Source: Treponema socranskii subsp. buccale
GTDB lineage: Bacteria; Spirochaetota; Spirochaetia; Treponematales; Treponemataceae
DNA: 64,000 nucleotides
Direction of reading: 5' to 3'
NCBI RefSeq assembly: GCF_024181585.1
Contig: NZ_CP054258.1
Location: 1,488,001 to 1,552,000 of the forward strand
This document shows, in pieces, positions 17,423 through 24,884 of the stretch. A program made the position numbers and the translations under genes. Each line of letters starts with the position of its first letter. Positions within the stretch are counted from its first letter, which is position 1. A model generated the notes under the pieces. That model saw only the letters and a program-made list of their open reading frames with translations. It was not told the origin of the DNA and ran no database searches.

Positions 17423-17929
17423 TTATTCCTCTAATAATTTCATTACGTTCTTGGCATCTTTTATTTTGTAAAACCCCGGAACGCTTAATTCAGAGGATAA
17501 TCCGTATGACGTAAATCCGGATCGGTGAAAAAAACTCGGCTGTTCGGCGAACAGAATAGTTCCTGTTCCGTTTACATATTCTATCAGTCTTAATGTAGTC
17601 CATTTCCCCTTCGGTATGCTTTCGATTCTTTTGTATTTTACAATTATTACTCGTTTATCCGTAACAAAATACTCCGTATTTTTTCTATTCAAATAATCAT
17701 GTATAAATCGTCCTATCGTAATGTAAATTCCCGCTAAAATAAAAGGTATGCCCCACAACGTAAAAAAAACAGGAGCATCCTTTATTCGTAATACGTTTAT
17801 TTCCCAAAAAACAACAAATCCCGCCCATAGTACAGAAAAAGGAATTATAAAAATATCTGCTTTTGTAAATACAATGCCTTGTTTAGGTTTTCCTTTCCAA
17901 AGCAAACTTTCATCAATATCAAATTTCAT
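17423..17929 (-). CDS. Bacterial PH-domain membrane protein
   Basis: A 168-aa protein with two transmembrane segments (about residues 28-48 and 55-78) and then a bacterial pleckstrin-homology-like domain: FVTDKRVIIVKYKRIESIP and the C-terminal GFYKIKDAKNVMKLLEE. The N-terminal motif SLLWKGKPKQG is typical of the family. Function unknown; such proteins sit at the inner membrane. It has a GGGAG ribosome site. Its 3' end was copied to 15.87 kb. Confidence 0.75.
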   Translation of the reverse strand: MKFDIDESLLWKGKPKQGIVFTKADIFIIPFSVLWAGFVVFWEINVLRIKDAPVFFTLWGIPFILAGIYITIGRFIHDYLNRKNTEYFVTDKRVIIVKYKRIESIPKGKWTTLRLIEYVNGTGTILFAEQPSFFHRSGFTSYGLSSELSVPGFYKIKDAKNVMKLLEE

Positions 17930-17940
17930 AATTTCTCCCG

Positions 17941-17982
17941 GCGCTTCGCCCCGGCGGAGCGTCCGCCTGACATTTGCTTAAC
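17941..17982 (-). repeat. attC-like half site upstream of the PH-domain gene
   Basis: Minus strand: GGTTAAGCAAATGTCAGGCGGACGCTCCGC. The TGTCAGGCGGACGCTCC portion matches the R' side of the element at 20.2 kb (TGTTAGCCGGACGC) and of the one at 18.53 kb (TGTTATACGGACGCTCC). A complete partner arm is not obvious, so it is listed as a half site. Confidence 0.4.
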
Positions 17983-18024
17983 CTGTTATTGATAATTAAA
18001 TACGGCTTTTCCAATACTCACTAT

Positions 18025-18429
18025 TTATTTCTCGGTCTTTTTTGTCAATGCTATGCGTAACATCAGCAGACTTAAACATAAAGTTACCGGTGTAAATATT
18101 ATTTTTTCAAAAAGTGTTTTTGCAAGTATATTTCCAACAATATTAAAAGAAAATATTATAAACAAAATCCACGCAATAATTTTACCGGTTGTTTTTTCCG
18201 AGAAATATTTTTTGTATAAGAGCACATATAGAAGACAAATTGTTTGTACTAAAATTGAAATTAATTCGAATATAAAAAGTTCACCTTTTGTTTTCAGTTG
18301 TCCGCCCCATAAGTAGTCTACAGGTATAATATCTAAAAATATTATTGAAATTATTATAGCAATATGGAAAACCATAAAAACAGAAAAAACAATTTTCAAT
18401 ATCGTTAATGTTTTTTCAATAGAAATCAT
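18025..18429 (-). CDS. Small four-helix membrane protein
   Basis: A 134-aa protein made almost wholly of four transmembrane segments (about residues 8-32, 48-70, 80-104, 110-130). No catalytic motif is visible and I do not recognise the family. The ATG has a strong GGAGGAGG ribosome site. AT-rich, minus strand, bounded by attC-like half sites on both sides (17.95 and 18.53 kb), so it fits a single-gene cassette. Confidence 0.6.
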   Translation of the reverse strand: MISIEKTLTILKIVFSVFMVFHIAIIISIIFLDIIPVDYLWGGQLKTKGELFIFELISILVQTICLLYVLLYKKYFSEKTTGKIIAWILFIIFSFNIVGNILAKTLFEKIIFTPVTLCLSLLMLRIALTKKTEK

Positions 18430-18808
18430 AGAACCTCCTCCATAATTATATTAATCGAATAATATGGATTTTTATAGATAGTATACGATAAGACAAAGCA
18501 AATTTTACATTCTCCCCTGCGCGGAGCGTCCGTATAACATATATCAGCCCTCTTTTTATTATACCCGTATTCTTCATTTCTTCAATCAGCCAATCATATT
18601 GCAAGTTGCTCAGGGAACTTCGCGCCCGTTGCAAAGCGAAGCGGTGTCTACAAATCGATTGTATCGGCGGGAGTTTTCGGAATCGGTATATCTTTTTCGC
18701 CGAAGATGATTTTTTCTATCGAATCTTTTTCAAACAAAATTCTTATGCAATCTCGCCTTGAATATCTGAGACAGGTTTTATTGTTATCATAAAATAGACA
18801 AAGGTAAA
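18430..18808 (-). other. 379-bp gap with attC-like half site and gene fragments
   Basis: No intact gene. Contents: an attC-like half site (about 18513-18545; minus strand TGTTATACGGACGCTCCGC); a short open frame reading NLQYDWLIEEMKNTGIIKRG (about 18550-18612) that looks like a gene tail; repeat block copy 2 (18546-18733), which includes the 3' end of the 16.03-kb membrane-protein gene (IEKIIFGEKDIPIPKTPADTIDL); and unassigned AT-rich sequence. Overall a patchwork of former cassette ends. Confidence 0.6.
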
Positions 18809-19813
18809 TCACCTCTTGTCTATGAGCTTTGCCTCAAGCGTATCGCGTTGATACTCTATAGTTTGTTCTTCCAGAGTTTCCAAAATTGAAGGAATTATTT
18901 TTTCCAATTCAGAATCTTTAATTTTTCTATCAATTGCAATGTATAGAATTTTATCTTTACAAGGAAACAGATATACTTCTCTGAATGAATTCGATCCGGT
19001 TTTAACAGTCTCTTTTACACCCTCAAGGCCGTTTGCAGTTTTCACTTTTACAACATCCGATTTTTTTACCGAATGTGTTTCCTTTAGAAAATCCCCGAAA
19101 GCAATCAAAAAATCCGTCCATGTATCGTAATATGTCGAAAATTCAATAAGTTGAAATGAGCCTATTGAAAAAAATTCTTTAAATGGTTTTTCAAATGAAA
19201 AACCTGCCCAATAAGAATAATCGACCGTTGAATATACTTTTGCAAAGTTTTTCTGAGCGGGAAAAAGTTTGTTTCGGATTGCGGTAAATTCCTTATATCC
19301 GGCCGGTAAAATAAATGAAAAATCATCCTCTTCTATTTTTATTTTACCGCGAATTTCAAAATTGTAATTGCCGGTATAACCTGTGTTTTCATCATCAAAC
19401 ATCGCACCGATACACAAGTAATTATCCTCGTAGATATATTCGGAACCGTCTTCAAAAATTATTTTTAGATGAATTAACCATTCATATTCAGAACCGTAAT
19501 ATTCCTCATATAATTCTCTTGTAATTCCTCCGATTCTGCCCGACGGAATTTTCTTAAGAACATATTTACATTTATTGTTTTTTATTTGAACCGGCATTTC
19601 GTAACATACGGTTTCATTATTGTTCTTATCGAGAAATAAAAGTTTTGCCGTTCCTTCAACAGCTTTTTCTTTCGGTATTGTAAACGTTATTTTTTCAATA
19701 TCATCTTTATAGTACATCTGCGAGTATTTATAAGATGAACTGAAATTTTGCTGAGCATTGCAATTCAACAAACAGATATTACATAAAATTAAAAATACAT
19801 AAGTTTTTTTCAT
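18809..19813 (-). CDS. Putative lipoprotein, unknown function
   Basis: A 334-aa protein with a signal peptide ending in a lipobox (MKKTYVFLILCNICLLNC, Cys 18). The N-terminal half looks like an Ig-like beta domain (EKITFTIPKEKAVEGTAKLLFLDKNNN); the C-terminal half carries the pattern AGFSFEKPFKEFFSIGSFQLIEFS and ends with a probable helix. I recognise no family. AT-rich and isolated; its ATG follows directly after an attC-like element, and an AAGG 8 bases upstream is the only ribosome site. Confidence 0.6.
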   Translation of the reverse strand: MKKTYVFLILCNICLLNCNAQQNFSSSYKYSQMYYKDDIEKITFTIPKEKAVEGTAKLLFLDKNNNETVCYEMPVQIKNNKCKYVLKKIPSGRIGGITRELYEEYYGSEYEWLIHLKIIFEDGSEYIYEDNYLCIGAMFDDENTGYTGNYNFEIRGKIKIEEDDFSFILPAGYKEFTAIRNKLFPAQKNFAKVYSTVDYSYWAGFSFEKPFKEFFSIGSFQLIEFSTYYDTWTDFLIAFGDFLKETHSVKKSDVVKVKTANGLEGVKETVKTGSNSFREVYLFPCKDKILYIAIDRKIKDSELEKIIPSILETLEEQTIEYQRDTLEAKLIDKR

Positions 19814-19816
19814 TGT

Positions 19817-19886
19817 CCAACCTTAAAACGTTAAAACGGCGGTGGGCTTGAACCGCCGCCCGCTTTGAAAACCATATTATGTGATT
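19817..19886 (-). repeat. attC-like palindrome downstream of the MazE-like gene
   Basis: Minus strand: GGTTTTCAAAGC, then a strong stem GGCGGCGGTTCAAGCCCACCGCC, then GTTTTAACGTTTTAAGG. GTTTTCAAAGC and GGTTCAAGCCC are shared with the element at 15.1 kb, at the same relative spacing. It lies between the antitoxin stop and the next gene start, the position of an attC in a cassette array. Confidence 0.5.
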
Positions 19887-19889
19887 TCT

Positions 19890-20135
19890 CTACTCAATCA
19901 TCAATTTTATATTATCAACGACAGAATTTATTTCATCTTCCGTTGCCTTTTCGATAAAGGCACAGTTTCTTTGAGTCCAGTCAAGATTTTTTACTTGGTC
20001 GCTCAAAATACAGCCGTTGATAGCATGATTGTCCAATACAATTTTACTGCCGCTTCTTACATTGTTATCTTTTGCCCAAAAAGAAGGAATCCTAAAACCG
20101 AGGCTGTTACCCCATTTCTGAACTACTGCCTGCAT
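19890..20135 (-). CDS. Orphan MazE-like (AbrB-fold) antitoxin
   Basis: An 81-aa protein with the MazE N terminus MQAVVQKWGNSLGFRIPS and the swapped-hairpin region RSGSKIVLDNHAINGCIL. The C-terminal part (DWTQRNCAFIEKATEDEINSV) differs from the usual toxin-wrapping tail. The ATG at 20135 is fixed by GGAGGTG just upstream. No MazF toxin follows; the next gene is the 334-aa lipoprotein, beyond an attC-like element. Either the toxin was lost or this is a stand-alone regulator. Confidence 0.75.
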   Translation of the reverse strand: MQAVVQKWGNSLGFRIPSFWAKDNNVRSGSKIVLDNHAINGCILSDQVKNLDWTQRNCAFIEKATEDEINSVVDNIKLMIE

Positions 20136-20196
20136 AACACACCTCCATATAGTGAGAATGTCGGTTTTACAAGGCGGTACTTTTTTCATTTTATAT

Positions 20197-20284
20197 CCAA
20201 TGTGCGCCCCAATGCGGGCGTCCGGCTAACATTCGCCTAAACTGCATTTGCAAAGCAGTGTCAGCGTTGAAGCGGGTGTTAGAT
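20197..20284 (-). repeat. attC-like element downstream of higA
   Basis: CTAAC (20226-20230) and GTTAG (20278-20282) form the ends of a 57-bp imperfect palindrome; the core at the 20.28-kb end, GTTAGAT, fits GTTRRRY. Inside are TTCGCC/GCGTTGAA arms and a central hairpin ACTGC...GCAGT. The GGACGC and GGGGCGC sequence beyond it extends the resemblance to the sites at 17.95 and 18.53 kb. The best attC candidate of the block. Confidence 0.55.
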
Positions 20285-20287
20285 AAT

Positions 20288-20605
20288 TTAGGCATAGGCG
20301 TACATTTTTATTGTTTCAAATTCTAGGAAGTGATTCTTGTTTTCTTCTTCTAGATCATACAAATTCTGAAGATTGAGCCAAAATTCAGCTGTTGTTCCAA
20401 AGAATTTTGAAAATCTGATAGCGGTATCCGCAGTAATTGAACGCTTTCCATGAATTATTTCTGAGATTCTTGTTTCAGGAACATTGATTTCTTTTGCCAG
20501 ACGATATGCAGAAATATTCATCGCATCTAAAAAATCTTCTTTGAGAATTTCTCCAGGATGAATATTTGGTAATTTTTCATCAGTGGTAATCTGTGATTCT
20601 AACAT
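20288..20605 (-). CDS. higA: HigA-type antitoxin (XRE helix-turn-helix)
   Basis: A 105-aa antitoxin. The core IHPGEILKEDFLDAMNISAYRLAKEINVPETRISEIIHGKRSIT is the HigA signature, followed by ADTAIRFSKFFGTTAEFWLNLQNLYDL. It should bind the HigB toxin and repress the operon. The ATG at 20605 has GGAGGTG seven bases upstream and overlaps the 3' end of higB by 26 bp; longer in-frame starts would cover the ribosome site. The toxin-first order is typical of higBA. Confidence 0.92.
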   Translation of the reverse strand: MLESQITTDEKLPNIHPGEILKEDFLDAMNISAYRLAKEINVPETRISEIIHGKRSITADTAIRFSKFFGTTAEFWLNLQNLYDLEEENKNHFLEFETIKMYAYA

Positions 20606-20861
20606 TTTCTGCACCTCCATTTTCAAACTTAAATACAATTCTCCATTGATCATTTATTCTGATTGAATAAAATCCGTCTAAATTCCCAACGAGTTTTTCC
20701 AAACGATTACCTGGAGGGATCCTTAAATCTTCTACAACTTTTGCAGCTTCAATCATTCGAAGTTTTCTTCTTGCAATATTCTGAATCGTCATCGGTAATT
20801 TTTTACTTTTATTACCTTTGCATATTGCTTCTGTTTCTATATCATCAAAACTTCTTATCAT
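20580..20861 (-). CDS. higB: HigB/RelE-superfamily toxin
   Basis: A 93-aa toxin that would cleave mRNA at the ribosome. The sequence is that of the HigB (PF05015) group: MIRSFDDIETEAICKG, ARRKLRMIEAAKVVEDLRIPPGNRLEKLVGN, and the C-terminal GFYSIRINDQWRIVFKF with the conserved Arg and Trp. Pairs with HigA directly downstream. No ribosome site precedes the ATG, and a promoter-like pair ends 6 nt before it, so the transcript may be leaderless. Last gene of the cassette-like block. Confidence 0.92.
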   Translation of the reverse strand: MIRSFDDIETEAICKGNKSKKLPMTIQNIARRKLRMIEAAKVVEDLRIPPGNRLEKLVGNLDGFYSIRINDQWRIVFKFENGGAENVRITDYH

Positions 20862-20867
20862 ATTTCT

Positions 20868-20897
20868 ATACTAATGCTAAACAGAAGTATTTGTCAA
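20868..20897 (-). promoter_or_regulatory. Candidate leaderless promoter of higBA
   Basis: Minus strand: TTGACA (20892-20897), 18 bp, TAGTAT (20868-20873), then 6 nt to the higB ATG. The -10 matches the consensus at four of six positions. HigA presumably binds here. Confidence 0.4.
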
Positions 20898-20975
20898 GGT
20901 AAAAACGAATAAGAGCACGGAAATCAATTTTCAGAAGCATTATTTAAAAAGTTGATAAGGTGCTAAAGTAAGTGC

Positions 20976-21460
20976 ATGAGGTGGGAAGAACTGGAAGACG
21001 CACTCGAAGTGCTTGAGACGGAGCAGGAATACGACGGATATTTTTGCAGCATAAAAGATGCGGTTATCATCGTGATTTTGGGAAGCCTGTGCGATTTGCA
21101 AAGCGTGAAAAAAATCCACGAGTGGGCAACGACCGAATATATCAGAACATTCTTAGCAGAAACCTTCGGAATCAAACGGATACCGTGCTATTGGCGGCTG
21201 TTAAGTCTACTTGCAATAATACGGCCGGAACTCAAATGCATTGGAGCACTTCATACACGATTTGAGACGAACAAAGGCGTGACGGAAGAATGGCATTATT
21301 ATATTTCAAGTAAAGCGTTACGAGCGGAAGAGCTGCTCCATCATGCAAGAACTGAATGGTCGGTGGAATCGGTGCATTGGCTGTTGGATGTACATTTTGA
21401 CGAGGACAGATGCAGGTGCAGAGTAAGAACGTACAGCAAAATCTCAATATGCTGCACAAA
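20976..21460 (+). pseudogene. ISAs1-family transposase remnant
   Basis: About 85 N-terminal residues of an ISAs1-type transposase (CSIKDAVIIVILGSLCDLQSVKKIHEWATT, IRTFLAETFGIKRIPCYWRLL) are joined in frame to the C-terminal part (GALHTRFETNKGVTEEWHYYISSKALRAEELLHHARTEWSVESVHWLLDVHFDED), so the catalytic core of roughly 200 residues is missing. Near 21412 an extra base shifts the end out of frame (SKNVQQNLNMLHKFAL continues in another frame). No terminal inverted repeats were identified. Inactive; it marks the border of the variable block. Confidence 0.85.
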
Positions 21461-21565
21461 TTCGCGCTTCGCGCTCGTTGCAAGTTGCGCAAGGAACTTC
21501 GCGCTTCGCGCTCGTTGCAAGTTGCGCAAGGAACTTCGCGCCGTTTGCAAGCGGTGTGTCCGAAA
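21461..21565 (+). repeat. Two tandem 37-bp repeats plus partial third
   Basis: Copies at 21461-21497 and 21498-21534 are identical, starting TTCGCGCTTCGCGCTCGTTG; a degenerate third part follows and ends near AAGCGGTGTGTC. Related sequence occurs at about 15975-16030 and 18598-18648, where it joins cassette-like gene ends. A dispersed family whose mobility is unknown. Confidence 0.75.
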
Positions 21566-21668
21566 AGTGCTCCGCAATTCCGCGTAAATTTGCTTTTTAA
21601 ACCGATTATTATTGTGGCTTAATGTCGAGTTCGGCATTCTCCCGGTACAAAAAATAAAAGGAAAAACC

Positions 21669-23336
21669 ATGCAATTCGAAAAAGAAATCTGCAGCGACGG
21701 CGAAGCGGGCTTGGACGACGACGCGCTCGGTGCGGCAAAACGCGCTTTCGGCATAAGCTATCTCTATCCGTGGCAGCGCCTCGTCATCGCGAACATCATC
21801 GACGCGTATCGCAGCAGGAAGGCGGAAACGGACGACGGCAGCGCTGCGGAAGCGGACGGCATTGCGGCCGAAGCGAAGAACAGTACAAACGATGCGGGCA
21901 GCGAAGACACGGCCGAATACGGCAGGCAGATAGTCCTCCTTCCGACGGGAGCCGGAAAGTCCTTGTGCTTTCTCGTTCCCGCCCTGCTTTTGGACGGGCC
22001 GACGCTCATCATCTATCCCCTCCTCGCGCTCATGGCCGATCAAAGGCGGCGTATGGAAGAAGGGAATATCGGCAATGTTACGTTTCGGGGCAGCCAAAGC
22101 GCCGAAGAGCGGGCGGAAAATTTCAATAAAATAAAAGCGGGTGCGAAGATCATTTTGGCAAATCCCGAAGTGCTGCAAAACGAAGCACTGGTCACCCGTC
22201 TTTCCGAATGCGCAATCGCGCACGTCGCCATCGACGAAGCGCACTGCGTTTCCGAATGGGGCGACAGTTTCCGCCCTTCGTATTTGACGCTCGGAAACAT
22301 CATCAAAAAACTCGGCTCGCCCCTCGTCACCGCTTTTACCGCGACGGCTTCTCCCCAAGTGCTCTCCCGCATAGCGGACGTGCTTTTCGACGGAAGCGCG
22401 CGCATCGTGCGATCGGAAAGCGATCGTCCGAATATCCGCTACCGCGTCGAATACAGCTGCTGTAAAAAGCATACGGCGCTCATGCTCGCTTACACCGAAC
22501 AAAGGCCGATGATAATTTTTTGCCCCACGAGAGTCTGCGCCGAAGACGTCGCGCGCGATCTTATGCTCTGTTACGGAAAAGAATCGGCGCGTTTTTATCA
22601 CGCGGGTTTGGAAAAATCGGAAAAAGATGAAATCGAAAAATGGTTTTACGATAAAACCGATGCCGTCCTCTGCGCGACCTGCGCCTACGGTATGGGGGTC
22701 GATAAAAAAGATATCCGCACGATCGTTCACATCGACGCGCCGAACACGGCCGAACAATATATTCAGGAAGCGGGACGGAGCGGACGCGACGGAAAAGATG
22801 CGAACGCGATTTTGCTGTGGAGTCCCGCGGATACTGCCCGCTTTTCACGCTTTCCGAAAGGGAGCCGCGAATACGCGATGAAAGAATTCGCCGAAACGAA
22901 AAACTGCCGCAGGCAAGTGCTTCTCGACGCACTCGGCGCGGAGGAGGCGGTGTGCAGCGGCTGCGACATCTGCGACGCCCAAAAGAAAGCCGAAGCGAAA
23001 GAAAAGACGTTCCGAACGATGCCGCCGTATAAAAAAATATACCGCCTTGTACGAAATCGTTTTTTCCCTGCGGAGCGCGACGAAGACTTCGCCTTGCGTT
23101 TTATCGCAAATCACCGGAACGCATACACGAAAATCGAACTTGAAGGAATGCTGCTCGCGCTCTTAAACGAACGCTCTCAGAAAATCTGCGGCCTCAATAC
23201 GTGGGAACACGATACCGTTTCCGAACTCGTCTTTCAGCTTGAAAAAAGCGGCCGCATTTGCATAAAAACTTTTCCGTGGAAAGGAAAAGTCGGCATCCCG
23301 CGCGGCAATAAGCACGTATGTACAAGTACCGTATAA
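21669..23336 (+). CDS. RecQ-type ATP-dependent DNA helicase
   Basis: A 555-aa superfamily 2 helicase that would unwind DNA 3' to 5' in recombination repair. Motifs: Walker A LLPTGAGKSLCF (about residues 96-107), DEAHCVSEWGDSFRPSYL (about 188-205), TAFTATASP, AYGMGVDKKDIRTIVHIDAP and EAGRSGRDGKDA (motif VI). The zinc-binding Cys cluster NCRRQ...CSGCDIC follows. An Ala/Glu-rich insert (about residues 55-92) lies before Walker A. The C-terminal RQC/HRDC modules are short or absent, so this resembles the reduced RecQ forms. The ATG at 21669 has AAAGGA 9 bases upstream. It stands alone between the IS remnant and the sugar operon. Confidence 0.9.
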   Translation: MQFEKEICSDGEAGLDDDALGAAKRAFGISYLYPWQRLVIANIIDAYRSRKAETDDGSAAEADGIAAEAKNSTNDAGSEDTAEYGRQIVLLPTGAGKSLCFLVPALLLDGPTLIIYPLLALMADQRRRMEEGNIGNVTFRGSQSAEERAENFNKIKAGAKIILANPEVLQNEALVTRLSECAIAHVAIDEAHCVSEWGDSFRPSYLTLGNIIKKLGSPLVTAFTATASPQVLSRIADVLFDGSARIVRSESDRPNIRYRVEYSCCKKHTALMLAYTEQRPMIIFCPTRVCAEDVARDLMLCYGKESARFYHAGLEKSEKDEIEKWFYDKTDAVLCATCAYGMGVDKKDIRTIVHIDAPNTAEQYIQEAGRSGRDGKDANAILLWSPADTARFSRFPKGSREYAMKEFAETKNCRRQVLLDALGAEEAVCSGCDICDAQKKAEAKEKTFRTMPPYKKIYRLVRNRFFPAERDEDFALRFIANHRNAYTKIELEGMLLALLNERSQKICGLNTWEHDTVSELVFQLEKSGRICIKTFPWKGKVGIPRGNKHVCTSTV

Positions 23337-23392
23337 GACTTGTATAAAATCGTACACAAATGGAATATTTGTCGTGAACACGGACATTTTTC

Positions 23393-23449
23393 TTGACAAA
23401 GCCGAAAAACGGGTTTATCCTTTTTATAAATAGGTGTTACGTAACACCT
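23393..23449 (+). promoter_or_regulatory. Promoter and palindromic LacI-type operator of the sugar operon
   Basis: TTGACA (23393-23398), 17 bp, TATCCT (23416-23421), followed at about +5 by the perfect palindrome AGGTGTTACGTAACACCT (23432-23449) with the central CG usual for LacI-family operators. The LacI-type gene closing this operon is the obvious ligand-controlled repressor. Confidence 0.8.
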
Positions 23450-23475
23450 GCAAAAGTTTAAAACAGGAGGTTGTG

Positions 23476-24756
23476 ATGAAAAAGCTACGCACCGTACTTT
23501 TCATTTTTGTTTTTGCCGCTGCTTTTCTTTTAGCGGCATGCACGAAAAAAGCTGCCGGCAAGCAGGACGCCAAAAAAGGAGCATCGGTCAAAATGTTTCA
23601 GCTGAAAGTTGAAATAAAAGATGCGATCGACTCCTATGCGGCGGACTATACCGCTGCGACGGGAATCCCGGTAAGCGTCGAAACGCTCGGAGGCGGCGGC
23701 GATTACGCCGGAACGCTGAAGGCAAAGGCTCAGTCCGGAAACATGCCCGATATTTTTCAAATTGAAGGACAGGGCGGCTACGATCTTTGGAAAGACTATA
23801 TTGCCGATTTAAGCGATCAAAGCTGGGTAAAGGATACCGACCTTGCATTTAAACAAAACGGAAAGGTATACGGTTTTCCGGTTGCAATCGAAGGATACGG
23901 CTTGGCTTACAATGCCGATATTTTGCAAAAAGCCGGCGTCGATCCCGCAAAGCTGACGACCCGCAAAGCGTATGAAGACGCTTTTAAACTGATTGATTCG
24001 AAAAAAGCGGAACTCGGTCTTGATTCGGTCGTATCGATGGCGGCCTCCGTTGCCGGCGGTATGTGGTGGGTCACGGCTCAGCACAATTTGGCCTGCTATT
24101 GGGGCGGCGGTCTTGCTTTTGACGATACGTCGATTATCGAGATGGCGCTGAAAGGCAAGCTGGATGAAAAACGCTTCGACCAATACGCGAAATACCTGCA
24201 GCTTTTGTTTAAATACGCCGACAAAAACATTTTGCAAAACGGCAGCTACGACAATCAGGTATCGGCCTTTGCGCGCGGCAAGGCGGCATTTTTGCATCAG
24301 GGCAACTGGGTGGATCCGAACCTGAAGCAGCTTGGCGTTACGTTTAAAATCGGCTATGCGCCGCACGCCTTCCTCGATACCGAAGAAAAAGGTTTGTACC
24401 TGTTCGCTCCGAGCTGGTGGTGCGTTAACGCGAAGAGCCCCAACGCCGAAGCCGCAAAAGCCTTTTTGGCGTCCATGGCCGAAACTCCCCAGGGACACGA
24501 ATTTTTGGTAAAAAAAGCGGGCATGATTCCCGCCTTTAAATCCGTAAAACTGCAGCCGGAAGGCCAGTTGAGCCGCGCGCTTATGGAAGCGAACGCCAGA
24601 GGCGGCAACTACGGCGTATTTTTCGGTATGCTGCCCGACGGTGCGGGACGGAACGTATTCGGCCCCGTCTTCGATCTGTTTGCCCAAAACCCCGACGCCA
24701 TCGATCAATTTAAAGCCGACATGAAAAAGGCCGTTGCGGGTTTGCCGAATATGTAA
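23476..24756 (+). CDS. Sugar ABC transporter binding lipoprotein
   Basis: A 426-aa solute-binding protein of family 1 (MalE-like). A signal peptide ends in a lipobox (FAAAFLLAAC, Cys about 21). The mature protein has KLTTRKAYEDAFKLIDSKKAELG, GGGLAFDDTS and the late PSWWCVNAKSPNAEAAKAFLASMAETPQGHEFLVKKAGMIPAFKS region common to oligosaccharide receptors. The ATG is set by AGGAGG. First gene of the operon, followed by a hairpin and two permeases; no ATPase gene is present, so a shared MsmK/UgpC-type ATPase encoded elsewhere is likely. The sugar is unknown but should be a substrate for the GH4 enzyme. Confidence 0.92.
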   Translation: MKKLRTVLFIFVFAAAFLLAACTKKAAGKQDAKKGASVKMFQLKVEIKDAIDSYAADYTAATGIPVSVETLGGGGDYAGTLKAKAQSGNMPDIFQIEGQGGYDLWKDYIADLSDQSWVKDTDLAFKQNGKVYGFPVAIEGYGLAYNADILQKAGVDPAKLTTRKAYEDAFKLIDSKKAELGLDSVVSMAASVAGGMWWVTAQHNLACYWGGGLAFDDTSIIEMALKGKLDEKRFDQYAKYLQLLFKYADKNILQNGSYDNQVSAFARGKAAFLHQGNWVDPNLKQLGVTFKIGYAPHAFLDTEEKGLYLFAPSWWCVNAKSPNAEAAKAFLASMAETPQGHEFLVKKAGMIPAFKSVKLQPEGQLSRALMEANARGGNYGVFFGMLPDGAGRNVFGPVFDLFAQNPDAIDQFKADMKKAVAGLPNM

Positions 24757-24821
24757 AAAAAACGGAGAGGTCGAAAATTCGTTTTTTCGGCCCCGTGTAT
24801 ATTACATATTAAATTAAGGAA

Positions 24822-24850
24822 GCTGTCCGAAAGTTGCAATTTTCGGACGG
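24822..24850 (+). other. Stem-loop between binding protein and permease genes
   Basis: TCCGAAA and TTTCGGA form a hairpin (about 24825-24847) in a 128-bp spacer. In binding-protein operons such intercistronic hairpins commonly protect the receptor mRNA and reduce permease expression; that role is inferred. Confidence 0.5.
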
Positions 24851-24884
24851 CCGCCGATTTCAGTTTAAGTTTAAGGAAATACCG

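Noticed and set aside
18446-18634. 62-codon minus-strand frame as a real gene
   Set aside because: It spans a repeat module and an attC-like half site; only the stretch NLQYDWLIEEMKNTGIIKRG looks protein-like, so it is treated as a fragment.
20976-21587. Intact insertion sequence
   Set aside because: The transposase lacks its catalytic middle, is frameshifted, and no terminal inverted repeats or target duplication were found.
21609-22757. 382-codon minus-strand frame
   Set aside because: Antisense to the RecQ-type helicase, whose motifs are all in the plus-strand frame.
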